Positions 29,419 to 39,976 of a DNA stretch of 58,869 nucleotides are shown one piece after another. The DNA lies in the NCBI RefSeq assembly GCF_022952855.1, contig NZ_JALJDX010000195.1:1-58869 (forward strand), in the 5' to 3' direction. This DNA comes from Pseudomonas sp. RGM2987. GTDB taxonomy: Bacteria; Pseudomonadota; Gammaproteobacteria; Pseudomonadales; Pseudomonadaceae. The notes beneath the pieces are model-generated. The model had not been told where the DNA came from. It searched no databases and saw only the letters and a program-made list of their open reading frames with translations. The position numbers and the translations under genes were made by a program. The stretch's first letter is position 1, and each line of letters starts with the position of its first letter.

Positions 29419-29595
29419 ATGGCTACCGTAAAAGTTACGCTGATCAAAAGCATGACCGGCCGCATCCCTAACCACAAGCTGTGCGTTAAGGGTCTGGGTC
29501 TGCGTCGCATCGGTCACACTGTAGAAGTCCTGGATACTCCCGAGAATCGCGGGATGATCAACAAGGCTTACTACATGCTGCGTGTCGAGGGTTAA
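29419..29595 (+). CDS. rpmD: 50S ribosomal protein L30
   Basis: A 58-residue open frame from ATG 29419 to TAA 29595 begins [19 protein letters not shown], the L30 signature, and ends YYMLRVEG. It fits exactly between rpsE (two-base gap) and rplO (three-base gap), as in all spc operons. Confidence 0.97.
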   Translation: MATVKVTLIKSMTGRIPNHKLCVKGLGLRRIGHTVEVLDTPENRGMINKAYYMLRVEG

Positions 29596-29598
29596 TCG

Positions 29599-30036
29599 AT
29601 GAAACTCAATGATCTGAGTCCAGCGCCGGGTTCCCGTCGCGAAAAGCATCGTCCGGGCCGTGGTATCGGTAGTGGTTTGGGCAAGACCGGTGGCCGTGGC
29701 CACAAAGGTCAGACCTCCCGCTCCGGTGGCACCATTGCTCCAGGCTTTGAAGGCGGTCAACAGCCGCTGCATCGTCGCCTGCCGAAGTTCGGTTTCGTTT
29801 CCCTGAAAGCCATGGACCGCGCAGAAGTGCGTCTGTCCGAGCTGGCTAAAGTGGACGGCGACATCGTCACCGTGCAGTCCCTGAAGGATGCCAACGTGAT
29901 CAACCAGAACGTTCAGCGTGTGAAAATCATGCTGTCGGGCGAAGTTGCTCGTGCTGTCACCATCGGAAAGGGAATCGGCGCCACCAAAGGTGCGCGTGCG
30001 GCTATCGAAGCAGCTGGCGGCAAGTTCGAGGAATAA
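29599..30036 (+). CDS. rplO: 50S ribosomal protein L15
   Basis: The 145-residue late-assembly protein. The glycine-rich N-terminal extension ([20 protein letters not shown]) is typical. Its TAA stop is directly followed by the secY ATG, giving coupled translation. Confidence 0.98.
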   Translation: MKLNDLSPAPGSRREKHRPGRGIGSGLGKTGGRGHKGQTSRSGGTIAPGFEGGQQPLHRRLPKFGFVSLKAMDRAEVRLSELAKVDGDIVTVQSLKDANVINQNVQRVKIMLSGEVARAVTIGKGIGATKGARAAIEAAGGKFEE

Positions 30037-31365
30037 ATGGCTAAGCAAGGTGCTCTCTCTGCGCTCGGCAAAGGCGGTATGTCTGAACTCTGGGCTCGTC
30101 TGCGTTTTCTGTTCCTGGCGATTATCGTCTACCGAATAGGCGCACACATCCCGGTTCCAGGTATCAACCCGGACCGACTCGCGGACCTGTTTCGACAGAA
30201 TGAGGGGACCATTCTTAGCTTGTTCAACATGTTTTCCGGCGGCGCGCTGGAGCGGATGAGCATCTTTGCGCTGGGGATCATGCCGTACATTTCGGCATCG
30301 ATCATCATGCAACTGATGAGCGCCGTCAGCCCGCAGCTGGAGCAGTTGAAGAAGGAAGGTGAAGCTGGCCGTCGCAAGATCAGCCAGTACACCCGCTACG
30401 GCACTGTCGTCCTCGCACTCGTTCAAGCCATTGGCATGTCCATTGGTCTGGCGGGGCAGGGCGTTTCGTTCACTGCTGACTTCAGCTTTCATTTCGTTGC
30501 GGTAACCACCTTTGTGGCCGGCGCGATGTTCATGATGTGGCTGGGGGAGCAGATTACTGAGCGTGGTGTTGGCAACGGTATCTCGATGTTGATCTTCGCA
30601 GGTATCGTCGCCGGTCTTCCGAGAGCGATCGGGCAGTCTTTCGAGTCTGCGCGTCAGGGTGATATCAACATTTTCGCCTTGGTTGCCATCGGTCTGCTGG
30701 CAGTAGCGATTATCGGTTTCGTGGTGTTCATCGAGCGTGGTCAGCGTCGTATTGCTGTTCACTACGCCAAGCGTCAGCAGGGCCGCAAGGTGTTTGCTGC
30801 GCAGACCAGCCACTTGCCGTTGAAAGTGAACATGGCCGGTGTTATTCCGGCCATTTTCGCGAGCAGCATCCTGCTGTTCCCGGCTTCGTTGGGTGCCTGG
30901 TTCGGCCAGTCTGAAGGTATGGGCTGGTTGCAGGACATCTCGCAGTCGATCGCTCCTGGTCAGCCGTTGAATATTCTGCTGTTTAGTGCAGGGATTATTT
31001 TCTTCTGCTTCTTCTATACGGCGTTGATGTTCAATCCGAAAGACGTAGCGGAAAACCTGAAGAAGTCCGGTGCCTTTATTCCGGGCATCCGTCCAGGTGA
31101 GCAGTCTGCGCGCTACATTGATGGCGTTCTGACTCGCTTGACCATGTTCGGTGCTCTTTACATGACGGCCGTCTGTCTGTTGCCCCAGTTCCTGGTGGTT
31201 GCGGCAAACGTACCGTTCTACCTTGGCGGGACCTCGTTGCTGATCGTGGTCGTGGTTGTGATGGACTTTATGTCCCAAGTACAATCGCACCTCGTTTCGC
31301 ACCAGTACGAATCCCTGATGAAGAAAGCCAACCTGAAGGGCTACGGCAGCGGCATGTTGCGCTGA
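30037..31365 (+). CDS. secY: preprotein translocase subunit SecY
   Basis: The 442-residue channel of the SecYEG translocon, with about ten hydrophobic helices. [18 protein letters not shown] near the first helix and the cytoplasmic loop [20 protein letters not shown] are family landmarks. It partners the SecE encoded at 4272. It begins the base after the rplO stop. Confidence 0.98.
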   Translation: MAKQGALSALGKGGMSELWARLRFLFLAIIVYRIGAHIPVPGINPDRLADLFRQNEGTILSLFNMFSGGALERMSIFALGIMPYISASIIMQLMSAVSPQLEQLKKEGEAGRRKISQYTRYGTVVLALVQAIGMSIGLAGQGVSFTADFSFHFVAVTTFVAGAMFMMWLGEQITERGVGNGISMLIFAGIVAGLPRAIGQSFESARQGDINIFALVAIGLLAVAIIGFVVFIERGQRRIAVHYAKRQQGRKVFAAQTSHLPLKVNMAGVIPAIFASSILLFPASLGAWFGQSEGMGWLQDISQSIAPGQPLNILLFSAGIIFFCFFYTALMFNPKDVAENLKKSGAFIPGIRPGEQSARYIDGVLTRLTMFGALYMTAVCLLPQFLVVAANVPFYLGGTSLLIVVVVVMDFMSQVQSHLVSHQYESLMKKANLKGYGSGMLR

Positions 31366-31395
31366 GTAGCGTCCATAAGGTTCGAGGAGTTGGTG

Positions 31396-31512
31396 ATGAA
31401 AGTTCGTGCATCGGTGAAAAAGCTGTGCCGCAACTGCAAGATTATTCGCCGCGAAGGTGTTGTTCGGGTAATTTGCAGCGCGGAACCGCGTCACAAACAG
31501 CGCCAAGGCTGA
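31396..31512 (+). CDS. rpmJ: 50S ribosomal protein L36 (zinc-ribbon type)
   Basis: A 38-residue open frame from ATG 31396 to TGA 31512, [18 protein letters not shown] at the start. C11, C14, C27 and H33 form the zinc ribbon, so it is the zinc-containing form. A zinc-free paralogue, if present, would be elsewhere. It closes the spc operon 30 bases after secY. Confidence 0.97.
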
Positions 31513-31530
31513 GTGTGATTGTGCTTTAAG

Positions 31531-31570
31531 CCCGGCAGCTAGTGCGCTGCCGGGTTGATTATTTGTTATT
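31531..31570 (+). terminator. spc operon terminator/attenuator
   Basis: CCCGGCAGC (31531-31539) pairs with GCTGCCGGG (31546-31554) around TAGTGC, followed by TTGATTATTTGTT. The T-rich tail is interrupted, so termination may be incomplete. The tail is at the same time the -35 region of the alpha promoter. Confidence 0.75.
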
Positions 31571-31583
31571 ACAGCGATATTAT
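31555..31583 (+). promoter_or_regulatory. alpha operon promoter
   Basis: TTGATT (31555-31560) begins at the base after the hairpin. A 17-base spacer leads to TATTAT (31578-31583), then CTCGCGCCC, a GC-rich discriminator. Predicted start near 31590, about 50 bases before rpsM. Confidence 0.75.
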
Positions 31584-31642
31584 CTCGCGCCCTATTTCTT
31601 GGCTTCCGGGGCGTAGGTAGCTGTCAATTGGAGTCCCACTGA

Positions 31643-31999
31643 ATGGCCCGTATTGCAGGCGTCAACATTCCAGATAACAAGCATACTGTTATCTCGCTGA
31701 CCTACATCTATGGTGTTGGTCGCACCACTGCACAGAAAATTTGTGCAGTTGCTGGGGTCAACCCAGCCGCAAAGATCAAGGATCTGAGCGACGAGCAAAT
31801 TGAACAGCTGCGTGGCGAAGTGGCGAAGTTCACCACTGAAGGTGACCTGCGTCGCGAAATCAACATGAAAATCAAGCGCTTGATGGACCTCGGTTGCTAT
31901 CGCGGTCTGCGTCATCGTCGTGGTCTGCCAGTACGCGGTCAGCGTACCAAGACCAACGCGCGTACCCGTAAAGGTCCGCGTAAGCCGATCCGCAAGTAA
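31643..31999 (+). CDS. rpsM: 30S ribosomal protein S13
   Basis: The 118-residue head protein at the intersubunit bridge. [19 protein letters not shown] begins it, and [19 protein letters not shown] near the C-terminus is the signature. First gene of the alpha operon. Confidence 0.98.
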   Translation: MARIAGVNIPDNKHTVISLTYIYGVGRTTAQKICAVAGVNPAAKIKDLSDEQIEQLRGEVAKFTTEGDLRREINMKIKRLMDLGCYRGLRHRRGLPVRGQRTKTNARTRKGPRKPIRK

Positions 32000-32029
32000 T
32001 CGCCCCAGCGAATCGACAGGAATTTAATC

Positions 32030-32419
32030 ATGGCAAAACCTGCTGCTCGTCCTCGTAAAAAAGTTAAAAAGACAGTGGTTGATGGCATCGCCCACATCCA
32101 TGCATCTTTTAACAACACCATCGTGACCATTACCGACCGTCAAGGTAACGCTCTTTCCTGGGCTACCTCCGGTGGTTCGGGTTTCCGCGGTTCCCGCAAG
32201 TCCACCCCGTTCGCTGCTCAGGTAGCTGCTGAGCGTGCTGGTCAAGCTGCGCTGGAATACGGCCTGAAAAACCTCGACGTCAACGTCAAGGGTCCAGGTC
32301 CAGGTCGTGAATCTGCAGTCCGTGCTTTGAACGGCTGCGGCTACAAGATCGCCAGCATCACCGACGTGACGCCAATCCCGCACAACGGGTGCCGTCCGCC
32401 GAAGAAGCGCCGCGTGTAA
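32030..32419 (+). CDS. rpsK: 30S ribosomal protein S11
   Basis: The 129-residue platform protein. The [20 protein letters not shown] segment and the C-terminal [15 protein letters not shown] are conserved. It lies 30 bases after rpsM. Confidence 0.98.
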   Translation: MAKPAARPRKKVKKTVVDGIAHIHASFNNTIVTITDRQGNALSWATSGGSGFRGSRKSTPFAAQVAAERAGQAALEYGLKNLDVNVKGPGPGRESAVRALNGCGYKIASITDVTPIPHNGCRPPKKRRV

Positions 32420-32437
32420 TCCAGGAGATTGTAAAGA

Positions 32438-33058
32438 ATGGCTCGTTACATTGGTCCAAAATGCAAACTCGCTCGTCGCGAAGGCACCGATCTCTTTCTG
32501 AAGAGCGGCGTGCGCGCGATCGAATCGAAGTGCAACATTGAAGCAGCACCTGGTATCCACGGCCAACGCCGCGGTCGCCAGTCCGACTACGGCACCCAAC
32601 TGCGTGAAAAGCAGAAGGTCCGTCGTATCTACGGCGTTCTCGAGCGTCAATTCAGCGGCTACTACAAAGAAGCAGCTGGCAAGAAAGGCGCAACCGGCGA
32701 AAACCTGTTGCAACTGCTCGAATGCCGTCTGGACAACGTTGTATACCGTATGGGTTTCGGTTCTACTCGTGCCGAATCCCGTCAGCTGGTATCGCACAAG
32801 TCGATCAGCGTTAACGGTCAGACCGTAAACGTTCCGTCCTACCAGGTTCGTGCTGGTGACGTGGTTGCTGTTCGCGAGAAAGCAAAGAACCAACTTCGCA
32901 TTGTCCAAGCTCTCGATCTGTGTGCCCAACGTGGCCGCGTAGAATGGGTAGAAGTAGACACTGAGAAGAAGTCGGGCGTTTTCAAGAACGTTCCTGCTCG
33001 CAGTGATCTGTCCGCCGACATCAACGAAAGCCTGATTGTCGAGCTCTACTCCAAGTAA
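32438..33058 (+). CDS. rpsD: 30S ribosomal protein S4
   Basis: The 206-residue 16S assembly initiator. Cysteines at 9 and 32 only, so no zinc site. An S4 RNA-binding domain starts near residue 97. In E. coli it represses the alpha operon through a pseudoknot at rpsM; I did not resolve one here. Confidence 0.98.
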   Translation: MARYIGPKCKLARREGTDLFLKSGVRAIESKCNIEAAPGIHGQRRGRQSDYGTQLREKQKVRRIYGVLERQFSGYYKEAAGKKGATGENLLQLLECRLDNVVYRMGFGSTRAESRQLVSHKSISVNGQTVNVPSYQVRAGDVVAVREKAKNQLRIVQALDLCAQRGRVEWVEVDTEKKSGVFKNVPARSDLSADINESLIVELYSK

Positions 33059-33080
33059 GGGCTAGAAAATAGGTGCATCC

Positions 33081-34082
33081 ATGCAGATTTCGGTAAATGA
33101 GTTCCTGACACCCCGCCATATTGATGTGCAGGTTGTCAGTCCAACCCGCGCCAAGATCACGCTCGAGCCTCTCGAGCGTGGTTTCGGCCACACCCTGGGC
33201 AACGCGCTGCGCCGCATCCTGTTGTCCTCAATGCCCGGCTGTGCAGTAGTCGAGGCCGAGATTGACGGTGTGCTCCATGAGTACAGCGCCATCGAAGGTG
33301 TACAGGAAGACGTAATTGAAATCCTGTTGAACCTTAAAGGTCTGGCTATCAAGCTGCACGGTCGTGACGAAGTTACGCTGACCTTGTCGAAGAAGGGTTC
33401 GGGGGTGGTTACCGCTGCCGATATTCAGCTGGATCATGATGTCGAGATCGTTAACCCCGATCACGTAATCGCTAACCTGGCGTCTAACGGCGCCCTGAAC
33501 ATGAAGCTCACCGTAGCTCGTGGTCGTGGTTATGAACCGGCAGACTCGCGTCAGAGCGATGAAGACGAAAGCCGCAGCATCGGTCGCTTGCAGCTTGACT
33601 CTTCGTTCAGCCCGGTTCGCCGTATCGCATACGTGGTGGAAAACGCCCGTGTCGAGCAGCGTACCAACCTGGACAAGCTGGTTATTGATCTGGAAACCAA
33701 CGGTACCCTGGATCCTGAAGAGGCCATTCGCCGCGCTGCAACCATCCTGCAACAGCAGTTGGCTGCGTTCGTCGACCTCAAGGGTGACAGTGAGCCAGTG
33801 GTTGTCGAGCAGGAAGACGAGATCGATCCGATCCTGCTTCGCCCGGTTGACGATCTGGAACTGACTGTACGTTCGGCTAACTGCCTTAAGGCGGAAAACA
33901 TCTACTACATCGGTGACCTGATTCAGCGTACCGAAGTAGAGCTGTTGAAGACTCCGAACCTGGGCAAGAAATCCTTGACTGAAATCAAGGACGTTCTGGC
34001 CTCCCGCGGTCTGTCCCTCGGCATGCGCCTCGACAACTGGCCGCCTGCAAGTCTTAAGAAGGACGACAAGGCGACTGCCTGA
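33081..34082 (+). CDS. rpoA: DNA-directed RNA polymerase subunit alpha
   Basis: The 333-residue subunit. The N-terminal domain (to about 235) dimerises and nucleates polymerase assembly. The C-terminal domain (from about 250) carries [11 protein letters not shown], matching the UP-element-binding residues around E. coli R265, and [12 protein letters not shown]. Length is normal for Pseudomonas. Confidence 0.99.
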   Translation: MQISVNEFLTPRHIDVQVVSPTRAKITLEPLERGFGHTLGNALRRILLSSMPGCAVVEAEIDGVLHEYSAIEGVQEDVIEILLNLKGLAIKLHGRDEVTLTLSKKGSGVVTAADIQLDHDVEIVNPDHVIANLASNGALNMKLTVARGRGYEPADSRQSDEDESRSIGRLQLDSSFSPVRRIAYVVENARVEQRTNLDKLVIDLETNGTLDPEEAIRRAATILQQQLAAFVDLKGDSEPVVVEQEDEIDPILLRPVDDLELTVRSANCLKAENIYYIGDLIQRTEVELLKTPNLGKKSLTEIKDVLASRGLSLGMRLDNWPPASLKKDDKATA

Positions 34083-34124
34083 TCGTCGTAATCACCGAAC
34101 GTTGTGTTTGGTAAGGAATGAACC

Positions 34125-34511
34125 ATGCGTCATCGTAAAAGTGGTCGTCACCTGAGCCGCACCAGCTCGCACCGCAAGGCCATGTTCCAGAACATGGCGG
34201 TGTCGCTGTTCGAGCACGAGCTGATCAAAACTACACTGCCGAAAGCCAAAGAACTGCGCCGCGTTGCTGAGCCGCTGATCACTCTGGCCAAGACAGATAG
34301 CCTGGCTAACCGCCGTCTGGCTTTCGACCGTACCCGTTCGAAAGCTATCGTTGGTAAGCTCTTCAACGACCTGGGCAAGCGTTACGCTACCCGTGAGGGT
34401 GGCTACCTGCGCATCCTCAAGTGCGGTTTCCGCGCTGGCGACAACGCGCCTATGGCGTACGTCGAGTTGGTTGATCGTGCTACCAGCGGTGAAGCTGTAT
34501 CCGCTGAGTAA
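34125..34511 (+). CDS. rplQ: 50S ribosomal protein L17
   Basis: The 128-residue protein near the tunnel exit, starting [19 protein letters not shown]. Last gene of the alpha operon and of the whole ribosomal block. A strong terminator follows 13 bases later. Confidence 0.98.
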   Translation: MRHRKSGRHLSRTSSHRKAMFQNMAVSLFEHELIKTTLPKAKELRRVAEPLITLAKTDSLANRRLAFDRTRSKAIVGKLFNDLGKRYATREGGYLRILKCGFRAGDNAPMAYVELVDRATSGEAVSAE

Positions 34512-34524
34512 GTCGGCAACATAC

Positions 34525-34553
34525 AAAAAACCGGGCCTAGTGCCCGGTTTTTT
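34525..34553 (+). terminator. alpha operon terminator
   Basis: AAAAAACCGGGC and GCCCGGTTTTTT flank a CTAGT loop. It is a strong terminator closing the ribosomal superoperon. Confidence 0.95.
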
Positions 34554-34612
34554 GTGCTTGTTAGAAAGATGATTTGCCGTTTCGCCTGGCTTCGCTATTG
34601 GCAATACAACAA

Positions 34613-34632
34613 CGTTAGATAATAGCTATCGA
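34613..34632 (+). promoter_or_regulatory. candidate OxyR-type operator upstream of katA
   Basis: Around 34617-34632 the sequence AGATAATAGCTATCGAT holds the palindrome ATAGCTAT and the half-site CTATCGAT. Together with another CTAT at 34595 this recalls OxyR sites, which are built from ATAG/CTAT tetramers. Spacing does not match the four-tetramer pattern exactly. It is about 100 bases upstream of katA. Confidence 0.35.
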
Positions 34633-34733
34633 TGTCCATGATTTAATGAATTTGGATACTGTCACTAACATGATCAATACTCCTTTCCAGCCGATTAGCC
34701 GGCAGTCCGAAGACCGACCCAGGAAGATTGAGC

Positions 34734-36182
34734 ATGAGCCAGATCAAAACGCTTACGACCGCCAGCGGCGCTCCTGTCGCTGATAACCAGAATTCTCGTT
34801 CCGCCGGCCCGCGCGGCCCGCTGTTGCTCGACGATTTTCACCTGATCGAGAAGCTCGCTCACTTCAACCGCGAGAACATCCCGGAGCGTCGCGTGCACGC
34901 CAAAGGTTCGGGTGCCTATGGCACGTTTACCGTGACCCAGGACATCACCGCATACACCAGCGCCAAGCTGTTCGAGTCGGTCGGCAAACAAACGCCAACC
35001 TTCCTGCGTTTTTCCACCGTGGGCGGTGAGCGCGGTTCTGCCGACACCGAGCGCGACCCACGTGGCTTTGCCCTGAAGTTCTACACCGAGGAAGGTAACT
35101 GGGACATCGTTGGCAACAACACGCCGGTATTCTTCATTCGTGATCCGCTGAAGTTTCCGGACTTCATCCACACCCAGAAGCGCCTGCCACAAAGCAACCT
35201 GAAAAGCGCTCAGATGATGTGGGATTTCTGGTCGCACTCGCCTGAGGCGCTGCACCAGATCACCATTCTGTTCTCGGACCGCGGCATCCCTGATGGCTAC
35301 CGGCACATGCACGGTTTCGGCAGCCATACCTACAGCCTGATCAACGCCCAAGGTGAGCGTCACTGGGTGAAGTGGCACTACAAGACCCAGCAAGGGATCA
35401 AGAACCTGGCACCGGCCGAAGCGGCACGCCTGGCGGGCACTGACCCTGATTACGCCCAGCGTGATTTGTTCAATGCTATCGAGGGCGGTGATTTCCCGAA
35501 ATGGAAGGTCTGCATCCAGATCATGACCGAGGCCCAGGCTGCGGCCCACTACGAGAATCCGTTTGACGTGACCAAGACCTGGTCGCAGAAAGAGTTTCCG
35601 TTGATCGAAGTGGGTGTGCTCGAGCTCAACCGTAACCCGCTGAACTACTTTGCTGAAGTCGAGCAGGCAGCGTTTGGTCCGAGCAACATGGTGCCGGGCG
35701 TTGGTCTCTCGCCGGATCGCATGCTGCAAGGTCGTGTATTCGCCTACGCCGATGCTCACCGCTACCGTGTTGGCACCAATCACCAGCAATTGCCGGTCAA
35801 TGCGCCGCGCAGCCCGGTCAATAGTTACCAGCGTGATGGTGCCATGGCGTTCGGCAGCAATGGCGGCGCGGCACCGAACTACGAGCCTAACAGCTACGTA
35901 GAGACGCCCAAGCAGGCGCCGCGTTATGCGGAACCGGCTTTGGCACTGAGCGGGGCCGCGGATCGTTACGATCATCGCGAAGACACTGACTACTACAGCC
36001 ACGCCGGTGCGCTGTTCCGCTTGATGAACGATGAGCAGAGAGCCCTGCTGATCAGCAACATTGCCGGCGCCATGGGCGGTGTATCGGCGGATGTCGTTGA
36101 TCGCCAGTTGCAGCATTTCTTCAAGGCGGATGCCGCTTACGGGGAAGGGATCGCGAAGGCATTGGGCGTACAGCTTAACTAA
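34734..36182 (+). CDS. katA: haem catalase, small-subunit clade
   Basis: The 482-residue monofunctional catalase breaks hydrogen peroxide to water and oxygen. The distal pocket has H55 (RRVHAKGSG) and N128 (VGNNTPVFF), and the proximal haem ligand is Y337 in [14 protein letters not shown] with R333 nearby. The sequence shows no signal peptide, so it is cytosolic. The length fits the NADPH-binding small-subunit group. The ATG at 34734 follows AGGAAG. A bacterioferritin gene comes next, the katA-bfrA pair known from P. aeruginosa, where BfrA supports KatA activity. A terminator follows at once, so the two are separate transcripts or linked only by readthrough. Confidence 0.97.
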   Translation: MSQIKTLTTASGAPVADNQNSRSAGPRGPLLLDDFHLIEKLAHFNRENIPERRVHAKGSGAYGTFTVTQDITAYTSAKLFESVGKQTPTFLRFSTVGGERGSADTERDPRGFALKFYTEEGNWDIVGNNTPVFFIRDPLKFPDFIHTQKRLPQSNLKSAQMMWDFWSHSPEALHQITILFSDRGIPDGYRHMHGFGSHTYSLINAQGERHWVKWHYKTQQGIKNLAPAEAARLAGTDPDYAQRDLFNAIEGGDFPKWKVCIQIMTEAQAAAHYENPFDVTKTWSQKEFPLIEVGVLELNRNPLNYFAEVEQAAFGPSNMVPGVGLSPDRMLQGRVFAYADAHRYRVGTNHQQLPVNAPRSPVNSYQRDGAMAFGSNGGAAPNYEPNSYVETPKQAPRYAEPALALSGAADRYDHREDTDYYSHAGALFRLMNDEQRALLISNIAGAMGGVSADVVDRQLQHFFKADAAYGEGIAKALGVQLN

Positions 36183-36200
36183 GTCTAAACGAGAAGCAGA

Positions 36201-36225
36201 ACCGCCCTCATTAGGGCGGTTTTTG
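36201..36225 (+). terminator. katA terminator
   Basis: ACCGCCCT pairs with AGGGCGGT around CATT, followed by TTTTG. It lies 18 bases past katA. Confidence 0.9.
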
Positions 36226-36340
36226 CGTTATTTCACCTGGTTTTCTCAGATTTTCTTCGCTTTTATTGCGATGGAACAGTGACCTGACGGTCAGCTTGGT
36301 TCAAACTAGGGCCTTTCAAAGCTTGTGGAGATACAGGGCG

Positions 36341-36805
36341 ATGCAAGGTCACCCGGACGTAATCGATTACCTCAACACGTTGCTGACAGGCGAGCTGGCA
36401 GCCCGTGATCAATATTTCATCCACTCGCGGATGTACGAGGATTGGGGTTTTACCGAGCTCTACGAACGTATCAACCATGAGATGGAAGAAGAGGCGCAGC
36501 ACGCCGATGCACTGATGCGCCGGATCCTGATGCTCGAAGGCACGCCGCGCATGCGCCCGGATGACCTGGACATCGGTACCACAGTGCCGGACATGCTCGC
36601 CGCCGACCTGCGCCTGGAATACAAGGTCCGCGCTGCGCTGTGCAAGGGCATCGAGCTTTGCGAGTTGCACAACGACTATGTGACCCGCGAGATCCTGCGT
36701 ATCCAGCTCAACGATACCGAGGAAGACCATACCTACTGGCTTGAGAAGCAGCTGGGTCTGATCAAGTTGATCGGGTTGGAGAATTACCTGCAGTCGCAGT
36801 TCTGA
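36341..36805 (+). CDS. bfr: bacterioferritin lacking the haem-ligand Met
   Basis: The 154-residue four-helix ferritin stores iron as a mineral and uses hydrogen peroxide or oxygen as oxidant. By alignment to E. coli Bfr the ferroxidase ligands are all kept: E18, E51, H54, E93, E127 and H130. Position 52, methionine in haem-binding Bfr, is alanine here. It is thus like the P. aeruginosa BfrA/FtnA type. The ATG at 36341 (GGAGATACAGGGCG upstream) gives the standard [11 protein letters not shown] start. Upstream an 11-base palindrome CTGACGGTCAG (36284-36294) is present with no known factor. It is 157 bases from katA and convergent with uvrA. Confidence 0.95.
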   Translation: MQGHPDVIDYLNTLLTGELAARDQYFIHSRMYEDWGFTELYERINHEMEEEAQHADALMRRILMLEGTPRMRPDDLDIGTTVPDMLAADLRLEYKVRAALCKGIELCELHNDYVTREILRIQLNDTEEDHTYWLEKQLGLIKLIGLENYLQSQF

Positions 36806-36814
36806 CGGAGTCAT

Positions 36815-36903
36815 TGTGGGAGCGGACCCGCTCGCGATAGCGATTGAGCCATCGCAGAAATGCAAGCTGACACACCGCCACCGCGAGCAAGCTCGCTCCC
36901 ACG
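36815..36903. repeat. inverted REP pair (REPIN), degenerate left arm
   Basis: TGTGGGAGCGGACCCGCTCGCGAT (from 36815) and the reverse-oriented CCGCGAGCAAGCTCGCTCCCAC (36881-36902) face each other over about 40 bases. Both diverge slightly from the main type seen later in the window. It lies between the ends of bfr and uvrA. Confidence 0.85.
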
Positions 36904-36910
36904 GGAAAGC

Positions 36911-36949
36911 AAAAGCCCCTGCCATCGATGAGATGACAGGGGCTTTTTT
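36911..36949. terminator. bidirectional terminator between bfr and uvrA
   Basis: AAAAGCCCCTG and CAGGGGCTTTTTT flank a second inner stem (CATC/GATG). As are on the left and Ts on the right, so it can end both bfr (plus) and uvrA (minus). The uvrA stop codon lies 14 bases beyond. Confidence 0.9.
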
Positions 36950-36962
36950 CATGCCAGGATAA

Positions 36963-39797
36963 TCAGTCCCGATCGCGCTCCAGCAACGGCTTGAGGTAGT
37001 AGCCGGTGTAGGACTGCTTCATCTCGGCCACTTGTTCAGGCGTACCCACGGCGATGATCTGACCGCCCTTGGAGCCACCCTCAGGCCCAAGGTCCACCAG
37101 CCAGTCAGCGGTCTTGATTACGTCCAGGTTATGCTCGATCACCACCACCGTGTTGCCATGGTCGCGAAGGCGATGCAGCACATCGAGCAGTTGCTGGATA
37201 TCGGCGAAGTGCAGGCCGGTGGTTGGCTCGTCGAGGATGTACAGGGTCTTGCCAGTGTCGCGCTTGGACAGTTCCCGGGACAACTTGACCCGCTGGGCTT
37301 CACCGCCGGACAAGGTCGTCGCCGACTGGCCCAGCTTGATGTACGACAGCCCCACATCCATCAGCGTCTGGAGCTTGCGCGCCAGGGCCGGCACCGCATC
37401 AAAGAATTCCCGTGCCTCTTCGATGGTCATCTCGAGGGTTTCGTGGATGTTCTTGCCCTTGTACTTGATCTCAAGGGTTTCGCGGTTGTAGCGCTTGCTC
37501 TTGCAGACGTCGCACGGCACATAGATGTCGGGCAGGAAGTGCATTTCTACCTTGATCAGGCCATCGCCCTGGCAGGCTTCGCAGCGCCCGCCCTTGACGT
37601 TGAAGGAGAACCGGCCCGGCCCGTAGCCACGGGAGCGGGATTCCGGCACGCCGGCGAACAATTCGCGGATCGGCGTGAACAACCCGGTATAGGTCGCCGG
37701 GTTGGAACGCGGCGTTCGCCCGATCGGGCTCTGATCGATGTCGACGACCTTGTCCAGGTGTTCCAGGCCCTTGATGCTGTCGTGGGCAGCAGCCTCCAGG
37801 GTCGTGGCACCGTTCAGCGCGGTGGCGCTGAGAGGGAACAGGGTGTTGTTGATCAACGTCGACTTGCCCGAGCCGGAAACGCCGGTGACGCAGGTCAGCA
37901 GGCCGATGGGAATTTCCAGGTCGACGTTACGCAAGTTGTTGCCACGGGCACCCTTGAGGGTCAGCGACAGCTTCTTGTTGCGCGGCGTACGCTTGGCCGG
38001 GACCTTGATCTTCACCCGGCCCGACAAGTATTTGCCGGTCAGGGAGTCCGGGTGCGCCATGACTTCGGCAGCGGTGCCCTGGGCGACGATGTGCCCGCCA
38101 TGCACGCCTGCGCCGGGACCGATGTCCACCACGTAGTCGGCCAGGCGGATCGCGTCTTCGTCGTGCTCGACCACGATCACCGTGTTACCGATGTCCCGCA
38201 AATGCTTCAGGGTCCCGAGCAACCGGTCATTGTCGCGCTGGTGCAGGCCGATGGACGGTTCGTCGAGGATGTACATCACCCCCACCAGGCCGGCACCGAT
38301 CTGGCTGGCCAGGCGGATACGCTGGGCCTCGCCGCCGGACAGGGTGTCCGCGCTGCGATCCAGGGTCAGGTAATCCAGGCCTACGTTCACCAGGAATTGC
38401 AGGCGCTCGCAGATTTCCTTGAGGATTTTGTCGGCAATTTCACCGCGGCGACCGGTCAGCTTCAAGCCGTCGAAGTATTGGGTGGCGTCGCCGATCGGCA
38501 GGCTGGTCACCGCTGGCAGAGTCTTTTCACCGACCCATACGTGCCGCGCTTCGCGACGCAGGCGGGTGCCGCGGCAATCCGGGCAAGGCTGGGTGCTGAG
38601 GAACTTGGCCAATTCTTCGCGCACGCTGGCCGATTCGGTCTCGCGGTAGCGGCGCTCCAGGTTCGGCACGATGCCTTCGAACGGGTGGGAGCGCTTGACG
38701 ATATCGCCGCGGTCGTTGAGGTACTTGAAGTCGACACTCTGTGATCCGCTGCCGTGCAGGATGTATTTCTGCTGGTCGGCAGGCAATTCGTTGAACGGTT
38801 TGTCCAGGCTGAACTTGTAATGGGCCGCCAGCGACCCGAGCATCTGGAAGTAATAGACGTTGCGCCGGTCCCAGCCACGGATCGCGCCTTCGGCCAGGGT
38901 CAGCTCGCCGTTGACCAGGCGCTTGGTGTCGAAGAACTGCTTCACCCCCAGGCCATCGCAGGTCGGGCAGGCGCCGGCCGGGTTGTTGAAGGAAAACAGC
39001 TTGGGTTCCAGCTCGCTGATGGCGTGGCCGCAGACCGGGCAGGCGAAGCGTGCCGAGAAGATGATTTCCTCGCCCGGTTCGTCGTCCATCGGCGCCACCA
39101 GGGCGATGCCATCGGCCAGTTTCAACGCGGTCTCGAAGGACTCGGCCAGCCGCTGCTGCAGATCCGCCCGGACCTTGAAGCGGTCGACCACCACATCGAT
39201 CGAGTGCTTCTTCTGTTTATCCAGCTTCGGCAGTTCGTCCAGCTCGCACAGCTTGCCGTTGACCCGGGCCCGTACAAAGCCCTGGGCCCGCAGTTCTTCG
39301 AAGACCAGCAGGTGCTCACCCTTGCGCTCGCGGACCACCGGTGCCAACAGCATCAATTTGCTGCCTTCAGGCAAGGCCAGCACCAGGTCGACCATCTGGC
39401 TGACGGTCTGGGCTTCCAGGGGAATGTCATGGTCGGGGCAGCGGGGGATCCCGACCCGCGCATACAGCAGGCGCAGGTAATCGTAGATCTCGGTGATGGT
39501 ACCGACCGTCGACCGCGGGTTATGGGAGGTCGACTTCTGTTCGATGGAGATCGCTGGCGACAGGCCTTCGATGGTGTCGACGTCAGGTTTTTCCATCATC
39601 GACAGGAACTGCCGGGCGTAGGCCGACAGCGACTCGACATAGCGTCGCTGGCCTTCGGCATACAAGGTGTCGAAGGCCAGGGATGATTTACCGGATCCGG
39701 ACAGGCCGGTGATGACGATCAGCTTGTCCCGTGGCAGGGTCAGGTCGATGTTCTTCAGGTTGTGGGTACGGGCCCCACGAATCAGGATCTTGTCCAA
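36963..39797 (-). CDS. uvrA: excinuclease ABC subunit A
   Basis: The 944-residue damage-recognition ATPase of nucleotide excision repair. It has two ABC modules with Walker [10 protein letters not shown] (31-39) and GVSGSGKST (about residue 642), LSGGEAQR signatures in both, and zinc sites CPVCGH...CPTCDG and CEACQG...CDVCKS. The start is TTG at 39797, giving the conserved [16 protein letters not shown]-terminus, with GAGG a few bases upstream; a longer frame from 39887 adds 30 unconserved residues. A LexA-like box lies about 50 bases upstream. The gene is divergent from the MFS-ssb unit; in E. coli uvrA and ssb are direct divergent neighbours. Confidence 0.98.
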   Translation of the reverse strand: MDKILIRGARTHNLKNIDLTLPRDKLIVITGLSGSGKSSLAFDTLYAEGQRRYVESLSAYARQFLSMMEKPDVDTIEGLSPAISIEQKSTSHNPRSTVGTITEIYDYLRLLYARVGIPRCPDHDIPLEAQTVSQMVDLVLALPEGSKLMLLAPVVRERKGEHLLVFEELRAQGFVRARVNGKLCELDELPKLDKQKKHSIDVVVDRFKVRADLQQRLAESFETALKLADGIALVAPMDDEPGEEIIFSARFACPVCGHAISELEPKLFSFNNPAGACPTCDGLGVKQFFDTKRLVNGELTLAEGAIRGWDRRNVYYFQMLGSLAAHYKFSLDKPFNELPADQQKYILHGSGSQSVDFKYLNDRGDIVKRSHPFEGIVPNLERRYRETESASVREELAKFLSTQPCPDCRGTRLRREARHVWVGEKTLPAVTSLPIGDATQYFDGLKLTGRRGEIADKILKEICERLQFLVNVGLDYLTLDRSADTLSGGEAQRIRLASQIGAGLVGVMYILDEPSIGLHQRDNDRLLGTLKHLRDIGNTVIVVEHDEDAIRLADYVVDIGPGAGVHGGHIVAQGTAAEVMAHPDSLTGKYLSGRVKIKVPAKRTPRNKKLSLTLKGARGNNLRNVDLEIPIGLLTCVTGVSGSGKSTLINNTLFPLSATALNGATTLEAAAHDSIKGLEHLDKVVDIDQSPIGRTPRSNPATYTGLFTPIRELFAGVPESRSRGYGPGRFSFNVKGGRCEACQGDGLIKVEMHFLPDIYVPCDVCKSKRYNRETLEIKYKGKNIHETLEMTIEEAREFFDAVPALARKLQTLMDVGLSYIKLGQSATTLSGGEAQRVKLSRELSKRDTGKTLYILDEPTTGLHFADIQQLLDVLHRLRDHGNTVVVIEHNLDVIKTADWLVDLGPEGGSKGGQIIAVGTPEQVAEMKQSYTGYYLKPLLERDRD

Positions 39798-39847
39798 AGT
39801 GGCCTCGCTCGGCGGGCGTCGAAAACGTAGGAGTATACGGGTAAATA

Positions 39848-39863
39848 CTGGATGGATACACAC
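39848..39863. promoter_or_regulatory. possible LexA (SOS) box upstream of uvrA
   Basis: CTGGATGGATACACAC matches the CTGTATATATATACAG consensus at about 11 of 16 positions, with the left CTG intact and the right CAG read as CAC. It lies between divergent uvrA and the MFS gene. The imperfect right half keeps confidence low. Confidence 0.35.
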
Positions 39864-39976
39864 CATTGAAAGTGAGTTTCGCGCCATACATGAAGACTGC
39901 GCGGCAAACGGTCGCCATATACCCCCTCAATCGATGGGACTGGTAGAATCGCCGCCGGTTCACATGAGGTTTTTCC

